NCBI GenBank assembly: GCA_963774895.1
Contig: CAVZGN010000001.1
Coordinates: forward strand, 854,909 to 918,908
Reading direction: 5' to 3'
DNA length: 64,000 nucleotides
DNA from: REEB76 sp963774895
GTDB lineage: Bacteria > Pseudomonadota > Gammaproteobacteria > Natronospirales > REEB76
The notes under the pieces were generated by a model. That model was not told where the DNA came from. It searched no databases and saw only the letters and a program-made list of their open reading frames with translations. Within the stretch, counting starts at the first letter, position 1, and the number at the start of each line of letters is the position of its first letter. A program made the translations under genes and the position numbers. This document shows positions 37,804 through 47,760 of this stretch, piece by piece.

Positions 37804-39049
37804 GATCCAGAACTTCACCATGAATTTCGGGCCGCAGCATCCAGCGGCCCATGGCGTGTTGCGTCTGATTCTGGAGATGGATGGCGAGGTGATCACCAAA
37901 GTCGACCCGCATATCGGCCTGTTGCACCGGGCTACCGAAAAACTTGCCGAAACCAAGCCCTACAACCAGAGCATCGGCTATATGGATCGGCTCGATTACG
38001 TATCCGTGATGTGCAACGAACATGCCTATGTGATGGCCATCGAGAAACTGCTGGGCATCACCGCACCGGTGCGCGCCCAATACATCCGGGTGCTGTATGA
38101 CGAGCTCACCCGTATCACCAATCATCTTTTGTGGTTGGGCGCCCACGGTCTGGATATCGGCGCCATGACCGTGTTTCTGTACTGTTTTCGCGAACGCGAG
38201 GACATCATGGACATGTATGAGGCGGTGTCCGGGGCGCGCATGCACTCTACTTATTATCGTCCCGGCGGTGTGTATCGCGATTTGCCCGAGCGCATGCCTG
38301 AGTACCAGGCCTCGCGTTTCCGTGGCAAAGGTGAACTGCGGCGTATGAACCAGGCGCGCCAGGGCTCATTGCTGGACTTCATCGAGGATTTCACCGAGCG
38401 TTTCCCCAAATGCATCGATGAGTATGAAGTGCTGCTCACGGACAATCGCATCTGGAAACAGCGCACCGTGAGTATAGGCGTAGTTTCACCGGAGCGCGCC
38501 TTGCAACTGGGTTTTTCAGGGCCGATGCTGCGCGGCTCCGGCATCGAATGGGATTTGCGCAAGAAGCAGCCGTATGCGGTCTATGACCAGCTGGACTTCG
38601 ATATCCCCGTAGGCATTAACGGCGATTGTTATGACCGGTATCTGGTGCGCATCGAGGAGATGCGGCAGTCCAACCATATCGTCAAGCAGTGCATCGCCTG
38701 GCTGCGCAACAATCCGGGGCCAGTGTGGCTGGAGAATCACAAAGTCACGCCGCCATTTCGCGTACAGATGAAATCCGACATGGAATCCTTGATACATCAT
38801 TTCAAGTACATGACTGAAGGTTACAGTGTGCCTGAAGGCGAGGTATATGCCGCCATCGAGCATCCCAAAGGGGAGTTCGGCATCTATATGATTTCCGACG
38901 GCGCCAACAAACCCTTTCGGGTAAAAATCCGGGCAGCCGGTTTCGCGCATCTATCCGCTCTCGATGAGATGGTGCGCGGCCATATGCTGGCAGACCTGGT
39001 CGCCATCATCGGTACCCAGGACATTGTTTTCGGCGAGGTGGATCGCTGA
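37796..39049 (+). CDS. nuoD: NADH-quinone oxidoreductase subunit D
   Basis: 49-kDa subunit forming the quinone pocket with NuoB. The 417 residues include the N-terminal MNFGPQHPAAHGVLRL loop with its quinone-binding His, HIGLLHRATEKLAE, and C-terminal HLSALDEMVRGHMLADLVAIIGTQDIVFGEVDR (positions about 385-417). Starts at ATG 37796 within the nuoC end and ends overlapping nuoE (TGATG). Confidence 0.98.
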   Translation: MPEIQNFTMNFGPQHPAAHGVLRLILEMDGEVITKVDPHIGLLHRATEKLAETKPYNQSIGYMDRLDYVSVMCNEHAYVMAIEKLLGITAPVRAQYIRVLYDELTRITNHLLWLGAHGLDIGAMTVFLYCFREREDIMDMYEAVSGARMHSTYYRPGGVYRDLPERMPEYQASRFRGKGELRRMNQARQGSLLDFIEDFTERFPKCIDEYEVLLTDNRIWKQRTVSIGVVSPERALQLGFSGPMLRGSGIEWDLRKKQPYAVYDQLDFDIPVGINGDCYDRYLVRIEEMRQSNHIVKQCIAWLRNNPGPVWLENHKVTPPFRVQMKSDMESLIHHFKYMTEGYSVPEGEVYAAIEHPKGEFGIYMISDGANKPFRVKIRAAGFAHLSALDEMVRGHMLADLVAIIGTQDIVFGEVDR

Positions 39050-39546
39050 TGGCCGTCGTCCAAACACAGTTGCTGTCAAAACAGGTCCGTCAGGTGATTG
39101 ACGCGGCCGTCAAGCGATATCCGGAGGGCCGGCAGCGTTCAGCGGTTTTCGATGCCTTGCGTCAAGTGCAGCATGAGCATCATGGTTACCTCACCGTCGA
39201 GTTGATGGATGCGGTGGCTGCCTACCTGCAGCTTGAGCCCATCAAAGTGTATGAAGTCGCCAGTTTCTATTCCATGTTCGAGACCAAGCCGGTCGGTCGC
39301 CACAGTATCTCGGTATGTACCAACATTTCCTGCATGCTGCGCGGTGCCGATGAGATCCTGGCGCATATCGAGAAAAAGTTGGGCATCAAGCTCGGCGAGA
39401 GCACGCCCGACGGCCGTTGCTATCTGAAGCGCGAGGAAGAATGCCTGGCGGCCTGTGCCGGCGCCCCCATGATGATGGTAGACCACAAATTTTATGAGAA
39501 TCTGACGCCGGAGAAGATCGACCGGGTACTGGATGGCCTCAAGTGA
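39049..39546 (+). CDS. nuoE: NADH-quinone oxidoreductase subunit E
   Basis: 24-kDa subunit of the NADH-oxidising module with a 2Fe-2S cluster. The 165-residue product has a thioredoxin-like fold. Ligands are in SVCTNISCMLRG (two Cys) and ECLAACAGAPMM (two Cys). Its ATG overlaps the nuoD stop, and its stop overlaps the nuoF GTG. Confidence 0.97.
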   Translation: MAVVQTQLLSKQVRQVIDAAVKRYPEGRQRSAVFDALRQVQHEHHGYLTVELMDAVAAYLQLEPIKVYEVASFYSMFETKPVGRHSISVCTNISCMLRGADEILAHIEKKLGIKLGESTPDGRCYLKREEECLAACAGAPMMMVDHKFYENLTPEKIDRVLDGLK

Positions 39547-40847
39547 GCCTGCAGCTGGATCAGGTCTGTCAGCGCACCTTTCAGTTGGCTAAGCCGTGGA
39601 CCATGGAGACCTATCTCAAGGTCGATGGTTACAAGGCCTGGAAGAAAATCCTCAAGGAAAAGATTCCTCCGGATCAGGTGATCGAAGCAGTCAAAGCCTC
39701 GGGACTGCGTGGCCGCGGCGGCGCGGGTTTCCCCACCGGCGTCAAATGGGGCTTCATGCCCAAGAATCCCAATGGGCCATCCTATGTGGTGTGCAACTCC
39801 GACGAATCCGAACCGGGCACCTGCAAGGACCGGGACATACTGCGCTTCAACCCGCATGCGCTGGTGGAAGGCATGGCTATCGCCTGCTATGCCATGCGCT
39901 GCCAGGTGGGCTACAACTATATGCGTGGCGAGTTCATGGATGAACCCTACGCACGCTTCGAGCTGGCACTCAAGGAAGCCTACCAGGCTGGGATGTTGGG
40001 CAAAGATATCCTGGGTTCAGGACTGGATATCGACATCTACAGCCATCTGGGCGCCGGCGCCTATATCTGCGGTGAGGAAACTGCGCTGCTGGATTCACTG
40101 GAGGGCAAGAAAGGCTGGCCGCGGTTCAAACCGCCGTTCCCGGCCAGTTATGGCGCCTTCGGCCGGCCCACCACCGTCAATAACACCGAGACCCTGGCTT
40201 CGGTACCGAGCATCATCTTGAAAGGCGCCAAGTGGTTCGCGGACTTCGGCAAACCCAACAACGGCGGCACCAAGATATTTTCCGTTACCGGCCACGTAGC
40301 CAAGCCCGGTAACTTCGAAGTGCCTATGGGCATCCCGTTCAAGGAGCTGCTGGCCTTGGCCGGCGGTGTCTGGCAGGGACGCAAGCTCAAGGCGGTGATA
40401 CCGGGCGGCGTGTCAGCCAAGGTGTTGCCCGCCGACATCATGCTGGACTGTGACATGGATTTTGACTCACTGCAGAAAGCCGGCTCGATGCTGGGTTCGG
40501 GCGCGGTCATCGTGATGGATGAGACCACCTGCATGGTGAAAGCGCTGGAGCGCATCTCACGCTTCTTTTATTCGGAATCCTGTGGCCAGTGCACGCCCTG
40601 TCGTGAGGGCACCGGCTGGATGCACCGCGTGATCTCACGTATCGAACACGGCCAGGGAAAACAGCAAGATCTGGACATGCTGGTGAGCATCTCCAAGAAC
40701 ATCGAAGGTCACACCATCTGCGCGTTCGGCGACGCGGCCGCCTGGCCGGTGCAGAGTTTCATCCAGCATTTTCGCAGCGAGTTCCAATACCACATCGACC
40801 ACGGCTGCTGCCTGGCGGGACCCGGCGCGCGCCGGCAAGCCGCTTGA
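39543..40847 (+). CDS. nuoF: NADH-quinone oxidoreductase subunit F
   Basis: 51-kDa subunit binding NADH, FMN and a 4Fe-4S cluster. In 434 residues: the nucleotide motif GLRGRGGAGFPTGVKWGF (about 57-74), the FMN-site YICGEETALLDSLEG, and the cluster ligands in ESCGQCTPCREGTGW plus a later Cys in HTICAFGDAAAWP. GTG 39543 is the start, coupled to nuoE by GTGA. Confidence 0.98.
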   Translation: MSLQLDQVCQRTFQLAKPWTMETYLKVDGYKAWKKILKEKIPPDQVIEAVKASGLRGRGGAGFPTGVKWGFMPKNPNGPSYVVCNSDESEPGTCKDRDILRFNPHALVEGMAIACYAMRCQVGYNYMRGEFMDEPYARFELALKEAYQAGMLGKDILGSGLDIDIYSHLGAGAYICGEETALLDSLEGKKGWPRFKPPFPASYGAFGRPTTVNNTETLASVPSIILKGAKWFADFGKPNNGGTKIFSVTGHVAKPGNFEVPMGIPFKELLALAGGVWQGRKLKAVIPGGVSAKVLPADIMLDCDMDFDSLQKAGSMLGSGAVIVMDETTCMVKALERISRFFYSESCGQCTPCREGTGWMHRVISRIEHGQGKQQDLDMLVSISKNIEGHTICAFGDAAAWPVQSFIQHFRSEFQYHIDHGCCLAGPGARRQAA

Positions 40848-40866
40848 GCACAGATGACACACGCCC

Positions 40867-43230
40867 ATGACTGAACAACTGGTCAACATCGAGATCGACG
40901 GCAAGCCCATCAAGGCCCGCAAGGGCGAGATGATCATGCAGGCGGCCGATCGGGAAGGCGTGTACATACCACGCTTCTGTTATCACGACAAACTCTCGGT
41001 GGCGGCCAACTGCCGCATGTGTCTCATCGAAGCGGAGAAGGCGCCCAAACCCCTGCCGGCCTGCGCCACGCCGGTCATGGAAGGCATGAAAGTATTCACA
41101 CGTTCGGTGAGGGCCTTGGCGGCGCAGCGCGCCAGCATGGAATTCCTGCTCATCAACCATCCACTCGACTGCCCTATCTGTGACCAGGGGGGGGAATGCG
41201 AACTGCAGGATCTGGCCATGGGTTATGGCCGCGACATCGCCCGTTACTCGGAACGCAAGCGTGTTATCAAGGATGAAGAAATCGGGCCGCTGATCTCCAC
41301 CTGCATGACGCGCTGCATCTACTGCACGCGCTGTGTGCGTTTCGGGCAGGAGGTCGCCGGTATCCAGGAACTTGGCGATACCGGACGCGGCGAACACTCG
41401 CGCATCGGTACTTATATCGGACGCAGCGTGGATCATGAATTATCCGGTAATGTCATCGATCTTTGCCCGGTGGGTGCACTCAACTCCAAGCCTTTCAGGA
41501 TGCACGGTCGCGGGTGGGAGATGACCCAGGCCGAGGCTGTCTCAGCGCACGACTGCGTCGGCTCGAACCTCTATGCCCATGTATTGCGCGGCGAGATCAT
41601 GCGCGTGGTGCCAAGGGACAACGAGGCGGTGAACGAAACCTGGATCTCAGACCGCGATCGTTTCAGCTACACCGGCGTCACCAGCAGCGAACGTCTGCAA
41701 CATCCGATGCTTAAGCTGAATGGCATCTGGCAGAAAACCGATTGGGAGACGGCCCTGGCGGCAGCTGCCAATGCCTTGCGCCAGGTGCATGGCGATGCCG
41801 GCGTGCTGGCTTCGCCCAATTCAACCACGGAAGAACTGTACCTCATGCAGAAGTTGGCGCGCGGCCTGGGCATCCATAGCATCGATACCCGCCTGCGCCA
41901 GGCGGATTTTCGCGATGATGAATTCGAACCGACATACCCATGGCTTGGGCAGTCGATCGAGGACCTCGAAAGACTCAGCTCGATTCTCGTGATCGGTTCC
42001 AATATCCGCAAGGAAGTCCCGTTGCTGGCGCATCGTGTGCGCAAGGCGGCACTCAAAGGCGCGGCCGTGATGTTCCTGAATGCGCGCCATTATGAATCCC
42101 TGCATCCGGTCGCCGACGAGATCAATGTGGCCTTATCGGAAATGCCAGCGGCGCTGGCAGCGGTTCTGAAAGCGGCTTTGGGCAGGAACACGGTGCCCAC
42201 GCATCTCAAGGATCTGCTGAAAGAACAGCAACCGAAGCCGCCGCATCTGCGGGTAGCGGAGCAGCTGCAGAAGGGCGAGCACAGGGCGGTCCTGCTGGGG
42301 CATATGGCCCTGCAGCATCCGCAGTATGCCGATTTACGCGCCCTGGCGGCGGACTTGGCTGAAGCGACCGGTGCGCAGCTGGGTTATATATCAGAAGGCG
42401 CCAATAGCGCCGGCGCTTGGTTGGCAGGTGCCGTGCCGCAACGCCTGGCCGGTGGCAAGAAAGCGCCGCTCAAGGGACTGGATGCCCGCGCCATGTTCAC
42501 GGAAGCGCGCCGCAGTTACCTGTTGATGGGTGTGGAGCCGGAGCTGGATTGCTGGGACAACGCCAGCGCTCTGCATGCGCTAAAAAATGCCCGGGCGGTG
42601 ATCGCCATCACCCCGTTCGTGACCGAGCACATGCAGCAGTATGCCTCCATGCTGTTGCCCGCCGCCGCTTTCGGCGAGACCTCGGGTAGCTATGTGAATG
42701 CAGAAGGGCGCTGGCAGAGTTTCACCGGCATGATCAAACCCGTGGGCGAAGCGCGGCCCGGCTGGAAGATACTGCGGGTGCTGGGCAATCTGTGCGAGCT
42801 GGCGGGCTTCGACTATCTGTCATCGGAAGAAGTATGCGAGGAGCTCAGGCAGCTAGTCGCCGATCTCAAACCCGACAATGCTTTCAAGGGCACACGTATC
42901 GTCACACAACAGCCCTCCGCTAAAGGCTTCCAGCGGATCGCGGAAGTGCCGCTGTATGCAACCGACATGTTGGTACGGCGCGCACAACCTTTGCAGCAGA
43001 CCAAGGATGCGGATGCCGGCTGGCTATATGTGTGTCCTGCGGATGCCAAGCGACTGGGGGTGGCTGAAGGTGAACGCATCAGCGTCAAACATGGCGACCG
43101 AAGCATCGTATTACCGGTGAAGTTCGACACCAGCCTGACCGCCGGCGACGTATGCGTACCTGCTGCGATCAGTGCGACTGCCGGTTTTGGCGCGTTCCAC
43201 CTGCAGATCGAACTGGAAAAATGCGAATGA
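40867..43230 (+). CDS. nuoG: NADH-quinone oxidoreductase subunit G
   Basis: 75-kDa subunit with several iron-sulfur clusters. In 787 residues: an N-terminal 2Fe-2S ferredoxin domain (FCYHDKLSVAANCRMC), a His-Cys3 4Fe-4S site (NHPLDCPICDQGGECELQD), a 4Fe-4S site in STCMTRCIYCTRCVRFGQE, and a long C-terminal molybdopterin-oxidoreductase-like domain that lacks a cofactor. ATG 40867. nuoH begins in its last codons. Confidence 0.98.
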   Translation: MTEQLVNIEIDGKPIKARKGEMIMQAADREGVYIPRFCYHDKLSVAANCRMCLIEAEKAPKPLPACATPVMEGMKVFTRSVRALAAQRASMEFLLINHPLDCPICDQGGECELQDLAMGYGRDIARYSERKRVIKDEEIGPLISTCMTRCIYCTRCVRFGQEVAGIQELGDTGRGEHSRIGTYIGRSVDHELSGNVIDLCPVGALNSKPFRMHGRGWEMTQAEAVSAHDCVGSNLYAHVLRGEIMRVVPRDNEAVNETWISDRDRFSYTGVTSSERLQHPMLKLNGIWQKTDWETALAAAANALRQVHGDAGVLASPNSTTEELYLMQKLARGLGIHSIDTRLRQADFRDDEFEPTYPWLGQSIEDLERLSSILVIGSNIRKEVPLLAHRVRKAALKGAAVMFLNARHYESLHPVADEINVALSEMPAALAAVLKAALGRNTVPTHLKDLLKEQQPKPPHLRVAEQLQKGEHRAVLLGHMALQHPQYADLRALAADLAEATGAQLGYISEGANSAGAWLAGAVPQRLAGGKKAPLKGLDARAMFTEARRSYLLMGVEPELDCWDNASALHALKNARAVIAITPFVTEHMQQYASMLLPAAAFGETSGSYVNAEGRWQSFTGMIKPVGEARPGWKILRVLGNLCELAGFDYLSSEEVCEELRQLVADLKPDNAFKGTRIVTQQPSAKGFQRIAEVPLYATDMLVRRAQPLQQTKDADAGWLYVCPADAKRLGVAEGERISVKHGDRSIVLPVKFDTSLTAGDVCVPAAISATAGFGAFHLQIELEKCE

Positions 43231-44303
43231 CCGCCGCCCTGCACAACCTGATTGCATATTGGAATGCGCTGCCTGCGGGCTGGCAGCTCACTCTGCGTTC
43301 CCTGGGCGGCATCGTCGCCGTCATGCTGCCGTTGATACTGGCGGTGGCCTATCTGACGCTGGCGGAGCGGCGCATCATCGGCTTCATGCAGGTACGCATG
43401 GGGCCGAACCGCGTCGGTCCCTGGGGGCTGCTGCAGCCGTTCGCGGATGTGCTCAAGCTGATGTTCAAAGAAGTGGTGTTGCCGACCAATGCCAACCGTT
43501 TCCTGTTCCTGACCGCGCCCATCATCTCCATCGCCACGGCGTTTGCCGCCTGGGCGGTGATCCCATTCAGCAACGGCGTGATCCTGTCAGATGCCAATGC
43601 GGGACTGCTGTACATACTGGCGCTGTCCTCCTTCGGTGTCTACGGCATCATCCTCTCCGGCTGGGCCTCCAATTCCAAGTATGCATTCCTGGGCGCCATG
43701 CGTTCCGCCGCGCAGATGGTGTCCTATGAAATCGCCATGGGATTTGCACTGGTGGGCGTGTTGCTGGCCAGCCAGAGCCTCAATATCAACAACATCGTGA
43801 TGAGCCAGAACGGCAACATCGGTCACTGGTACATCTGGCCGCTGTTGCCACTGTTTGTCATCTACCTGATTTCCGGAGTGGCGGAGACCAACCGTGCACC
43901 CTTCGACGTGGCGGAGGGCGAATCGGAAATCGTCGCGGGCTTCCATGTGGAATATTCCGGCACCGCATTCGCGGCTTTCTTCCTGGCGGAATACGCCAAC
44001 ATGATCCTGGTCTCGGCACTGGCCACCACGCTGTTCTGCGGCGGCTGGCTGTCGCCTCTGCAGGGTTGGACCTGGCTGATGGGAACGCCGCTGGCGTTGC
44101 TCGCCGGCAGCAGTTTCATGTGGTTTGCAGTCAAGACCTGTTTTTTTCTGTATTGCTTCCTGTGGTTCCGGGCCACCTTCCCGCGCTACCGCTACGATCA
44201 GATCATGCGGCTCGGCTGGAAGGTTTTCATCCCCATCACCATCCTGTGGCTGATGCTGGAAGGCCTGGCCATCGTATTGAAGATCCCGCCGTGGTTCGCA
44301 TGA
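43227..44303 (+). CDS. nuoH: NADH-quinone oxidoreductase subunit H
   Basis: Membrane subunit joining the peripheral and membrane arms and lining the quinone tunnel. The 358 residues have about eight helices, with signatures LAERRIIGFMQVRMGPNRVG and RAPFDVAEGESEIVAGFHVE. ATG 43227 overlaps the nuoG stop (ATGA). ATG 43221 is also possible. Confidence 0.98.
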   Translation: MTAALHNLIAYWNALPAGWQLTLRSLGGIVAVMLPLILAVAYLTLAERRIIGFMQVRMGPNRVGPWGLLQPFADVLKLMFKEVVLPTNANRFLFLTAPIISIATAFAAWAVIPFSNGVILSDANAGLLYILALSSFGVYGIILSGWASNSKYAFLGAMRSAAQMVSYEIAMGFALVGVLLASQSLNINNIVMSQNGNIGHWYIWPLLPLFVIYLISGVAETNRAPFDVAEGESEIVAGFHVEYSGTAFAAFFLAEYANMILVSALATTLFCGGWLSPLQGWTWLMGTPLALLAGSSFMWFAVKTCFFLYCFLWFRATFPRYRYDQIMRLGWKVFIPITILWLMLEGLAIVLKIPPWFA

Positions 44304-44310
44304 GGCCCGC

Positions 44311-44799
44311 ATGAACGCGCTGCGCAGTTGGATCAAGAGCCTGTTGCTGGTGGAACTGTTCCAGGGCCTGGGGCTGACAGGCAAACAGCTGTTCGCCCAC
44401 AAGTTCACCATCCGCTATCCGGAAGAGCATACGCCAAAGTCACCACGTTACCGCGGACTGCACGCCCAGCGCCGCTATGCCAACGGCGAGGAACGCTGCA
44501 TCGCCTGCAAACTGTGCGAAGCCGTGTGTCCAGCACAGGCCATCACCATCGATTCGGAACAGCGCGAGGACGGTACCCGCCGCACCACGCGCTATGACAT
44601 CGACCTGTTCAAGTGCATCTACTGCGGCTTATGCGAGGAAGCCTGCCCGGTGGACGCCATCGTCGAGACCAGCATCACGGATTTCCATTTCGAGAAACGC
44701 GGCGAGCAGATCATGACCAAGGAAAAGCTGCTGGCCATCGGCGACAAATACGAAGCGCAAATCGCCGCCGAGCGCGCGGCCGACGCGCCGTACCGTTGA
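44311..44799 (+). CDS. nuoI: NADH-quinone oxidoreductase subunit I
   Basis: Ferredoxin-like subunit carrying clusters N6a and N6b. The 162-residue product has two classic motifs, CIACKLCEAVCP (C63, C66, C69, C73) and CIYCGLCEEACP (C102, C105, C108, C112). An N-terminal amphipathic helix attaches it to the membrane arm. It lies 7 bases after nuoH and 7 before nuoJ. Confidence 0.98.
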   Translation: MNALRSWIKSLLLVELFQGLGLTGKQLFAHKFTIRYPEEHTPKSPRYRGLHAQRRYANGEERCIACKLCEAVCPAQAITIDSEQREDGTRRTTRYDIDLFKCIYCGLCEEACPVDAIVETSITDFHFEKRGEQIMTKEKLLAIGDKYEAQIAAERAADAPYR

Positions 44800-44806
44800 G
44801 GTTTGC

Positions 44807-45424
44807 ATGGCAGCAACTATCGTGTTCATCGTGCTGGCGGCGGTCCTGATCGGAGCCGCACTCGGCGTCATCACCGCACGCAATCCGGTGCACTCGGCCC
44901 TGTTCCTGGTGCTGGCATTCGTGACCAGCGCCGGCTTGTGGCTGCTGCTGGAAGCGGAGTTCCTGGCGCTGATACTGGTGCTGGTGTACGTGGGCGCGGT
45001 CATGGTGCTGTTCCTGTTCGTGGTGATGATGCTGGACATCAACACTGTGACCTTGCGCCAAGGTTTTGTGCGCTATGCACCCCTGGGCCTGGTGGTGGCG
45101 GTCATCGTGCTGCTGGAGATCGGTTACGTGGTCTGGACTGAAAAATTGGGCGTGACCTTCGGCACGCCGTTGCCGCATGCGGCGACCTACAGCAACACCC
45201 GCGAGCTGGGCAATCTGATCTATACCAGCTACGTCTATCCGTTTGAACTGGCGGCGGCGATCCTGCTGGTGGGCATCGTGGCAGCCATTACGCTGACGCT
45301 CAGGCGCCGTAGCGGCACACGTACCCAGGACCCTGCCAAGCAAGTGCGTGTCAGTGCCAAACGCGGGCGCATTCGCCTGGTGAAGATGCCGGCGGAACGC
45401 AAGCCGGGAGGCAAATCTCCGTGA
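44807..45424 (+). CDS. nuoJ: NADH-quinone oxidoreductase subunit J
   Basis: Membrane subunit with five predicted helices in 205 residues. Contains the ND6-type signature LILVLVYVGAVMVLFLFVVMM with its pi-bulge region. The C-terminal 40 residues are strongly basic (RRRSGTRTQDPAKQVRVSAK), a somewhat long cytoplasmic tail. Its TGA overlaps the nuoK GTG. Confidence 0.97.
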   Translation: MAATIVFIVLAAVLIGAALGVITARNPVHSALFLVLAFVTSAGLWLLLEAEFLALILVLVYVGAVMVLFLFVVMMLDINTVTLRQGFVRYAPLGLVVAVIVLLEIGYVVWTEKLGVTFGTPLPHAATYSNTRELGNLIYTSYVYPFELAAAILLVGIVAAITLTLRRRSGTRTQDPAKQVRVSAKRGRIRLVKMPAERKPGGKSP

Positions 45425-45726
45425 TCACGCTGTTTGACTTCCTGGCGCTCAGCGGCGCGCTGTTTGCCATCAGCGTGGCCGGCATATTCCTGAATCGCAA
45501 GAACGTGATCCTGCTGCTGATGTGCATCGAGCTGATGCTGCTGGCTGTGAATTTCAATTTCATCGCATTCTCACGTTATCTCAACGATCCCGCCGGCCAG
45601 GTGTTCGTGTTCTTCATACTCACGGTCGCGGCCGCCGAATCCGCCATTGGTCTCGCGATCGTGGTCGTGCTGTTCCGCAACCGCCACAGCATCAACGTCG
45701 AAGACATGGACAGCATGCAGGGCTGA
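45421..45726 (+). CDS. nuoK: NADH-quinone oxidoreductase subunit K
   Basis: Small antiporter-like subunit with three helices in 101 residues. Two buried glutamates sit in LMCIELMLLAVNFNF and VAAAESAIGLAIVV, needed for proton transfer. GTG 45421 is the start, coupled to nuoJ. Confidence 0.98.
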   Translation: MITLFDFLALSGALFAISVAGIFLNRKNVILLLMCIELMLLAVNFNFIAFSRYLNDPAGQVFVFFILTVAAAESAIGLAIVVVLFRNRHSINVEDMDSMQG

Positions 45727-45727
45727 T

Positions 45728-47746
45728 ATGAACACAGCATTGCCGGATATTGTCCTGATCATAGTGCTGGCGCCGCTGGCGGCGGCCATCGTGGCCGGCA
45801 TCTGCATGCGCTTCATCCCCAGGGCTGCGGCGCATTGGGTCACGATCCTGGGTGTGGCCGTGTCATTCGTGCTCTCAGCCTATGTGCTGTGGCAGATGCT
45901 GTACAACGGCATGAGCAATGCCAACATCACGGTGTACGACTGGGCAGTCGTGGGCAATGTGCAGTTCCAGGTGGGCTTCTTGGTGGACCGCCTCACGGCC
46001 TTGATGATCACGGTCGTCAGCTTCGTGTCGTTGATGGTGCACATCTATACCATCGGCTACATGGCGGATGATTCCGGCTACAAGCGCTTCTTCAGCTACA
46101 CCGCTTTGTTCACCTTTGCCATGCTGATGCTGGTGACTGCCAACAACTTCCTGCAACTATTCTTCGGCTGGGAGGCGGTGGGTTTGGTGTCCTACTTGCT
46201 TATCGGTTTCTGGTATACGCGGCCGACGGCCATCTATGCCGGTCTCAAGGCATTCATCGTGAACCGGGTGGGCGACTTCGGCTTCCTGCTGGCGATCGCG
46301 CTGGTGCTGGCGTACACCGGCAGCCTGAATTACGCGGACGTGTTCAGCCAGGCCCCGCAGCTGGCCGGCCAGACGGTGCAGCTGTTCTCCGGCATCACCT
46401 GGTCGGTGCCGACGCTCATCTGCATCTTGCTGTTCGTGGGCGCCATGGGCAAATCCGCTCAAGTGCCGCTGCACGTGTGGCTGCCGGATTCCATGGAAGG
46501 CCCCACGCCCATATCGGCGTTGATCCATGCGGCCACCATGGTGACCGCCGGCATCTTCATGGTGGCGCGTCTGTCGCCGCTGTTCGAGCTTTCCAATACG
46601 GCCCTATCGGTGGTGATGTTCATCGGCGCCATCACCGCCCTGTTCATGGGGCTGGTGGGCATCGTGCAGAACGATATCAAGCGGGTGATCGCCTATTCCA
46701 CCATTTCACAGCTGGGCTACATGGCGACGGCCCTGGGCGCCTCGGCGTATGCCGCCAGCATCTTCCATCTTATGACGCATGCGTTTTTCAAGGCCCTGCT
46801 GTTCCTGGCAGCCGGCTCGGTGATCATCGCCATGCACCATGAACAGGACATGCGTTACATGGGCGGGCTGCGCAAGTACATGCCAATCACCTACATCACC
46901 TTCCTGGCCGGCGCCTTGGCGTTGATTGCGTTCCCGGGATTTGCGGGTTTCTACTCCAAGGACAGCATCATCGAGGCGGTGCATGCATCCCAGCGCCTGG
47001 GCAGCGGCTTCGCCTACTGGTGCGTGCTGCTGGGCGCTTTCGTCACAGCGCTCTACACCTTCCGCATGCTGTTCCTGACGTTTCACGGCAAGCCGCGCTT
47101 CGTGGTGGAGCGGGGGCATGGCTCGCCTGTTGATGATCCGCATGCACATCCGGAACCCGGGCACCTGCCGCATGCGCCCAAGGAATCACCCTGGGTAGTG
47201 ACCGTACCTTTAATCCTGTTGGCCATCCCCTCGCTGCTGATCGGCTGGCCGACGATACAACCGCTGTTGTACGGCAATTTCTTCGGCGGTTCGATCTATG
47301 TTGCGCCTGAGCACCACGCCATGCAGGCGTTGGCCGCGAACTTCCATGGCGCCGGCGACATGCTATTGGAAAGCGTCAGTACTCCGACCTTGTGGGTTGC
47401 CTTGTCGGGAGTTTTGGTCGCCTGGATCTTCTATAGGCTCAAACCGGCCTGGCCCTCTGTGTTGGCCAGGATCTTCAAGCCCGTGTATGCACTGCTGGTG
47501 CACAAATACTATTTCGACGAGATCTATGCGTTTTTATTCGCGGGCGGAGCGCGTGGCTTGGGCATGCTGTTGTGGAAGGTGGGTGACACCGCGATCATCG
47601 ACGGTGGGCTGGTGAACGGCAGCGCCGAAGCCGTCGGCTGGTTTTCACGCATCCTGCGTCGCAGCCAGTCGGGTTATCTGTACCACTATGCCTTCGCCAT
47701 GATCATCGGTCTGTGCCTGCTGTTGGGCTGGCTAATACTGCGTTGA
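45728..47746 (+). CDS. nuoL: NADH-quinone oxidoreductase subunit L
   Basis: Largest antiporter-like proton-pumping subunit. The 672 residues have about 14-16 helices, the conserved FFGWEAVGLVSYLLIGFWY (key Glu) and KSAQVPLHVWLPDSMEGPTP (key Lys), and a C-terminal lateral helix. ATG 45728 is chosen over the frame opening inside nuoK. A His-rich loop HGSPVDDPHAHPEPGHLPHA (about 457-476) is noticeable. Confidence 0.98.
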   Translation: MNTALPDIVLIIVLAPLAAAIVAGICMRFIPRAAAHWVTILGVAVSFVLSAYVLWQMLYNGMSNANITVYDWAVVGNVQFQVGFLVDRLTALMITVVSFVSLMVHIYTIGYMADDSGYKRFFSYTALFTFAMLMLVTANNFLQLFFGWEAVGLVSYLLIGFWYTRPTAIYAGLKAFIVNRVGDFGFLLAIALVLAYTGSLNYADVFSQAPQLAGQTVQLFSGITWSVPTLICILLFVGAMGKSAQVPLHVWLPDSMEGPTPISALIHAATMVTAGIFMVARLSPLFELSNTALSVVMFIGAITALFMGLVGIVQNDIKRVIAYSTISQLGYMATALGASAYAASIFHLMTHAFFKALLFLAAGSVIIAMHHEQDMRYMGGLRKYMPITYITFLAGALALIAFPGFAGFYSKDSIIEAVHASQRLGSGFAYWCVLLGAFVTALYTFRMLFLTFHGKPRFVVERGHGSPVDDPHAHPEPGHLPHAPKESPWVVTVPLILLAIPSLLIGWPTIQPLLYGNFFGGSIYVAPEHHAMQALAANFHGAGDMLLESVSTPTLWVALSGVLVAWIFYRLKPAWPSVLARIFKPVYALLVHKYYFDEIYAFLFAGGARGLGMLLWKVGDTAIIDGGLVNGSAEAVGWFSRILRRSQSGYLYHYAFAMIIGLCLLLGWLILR

Positions 47747-47760
47747 CGGAATTCCTGCAC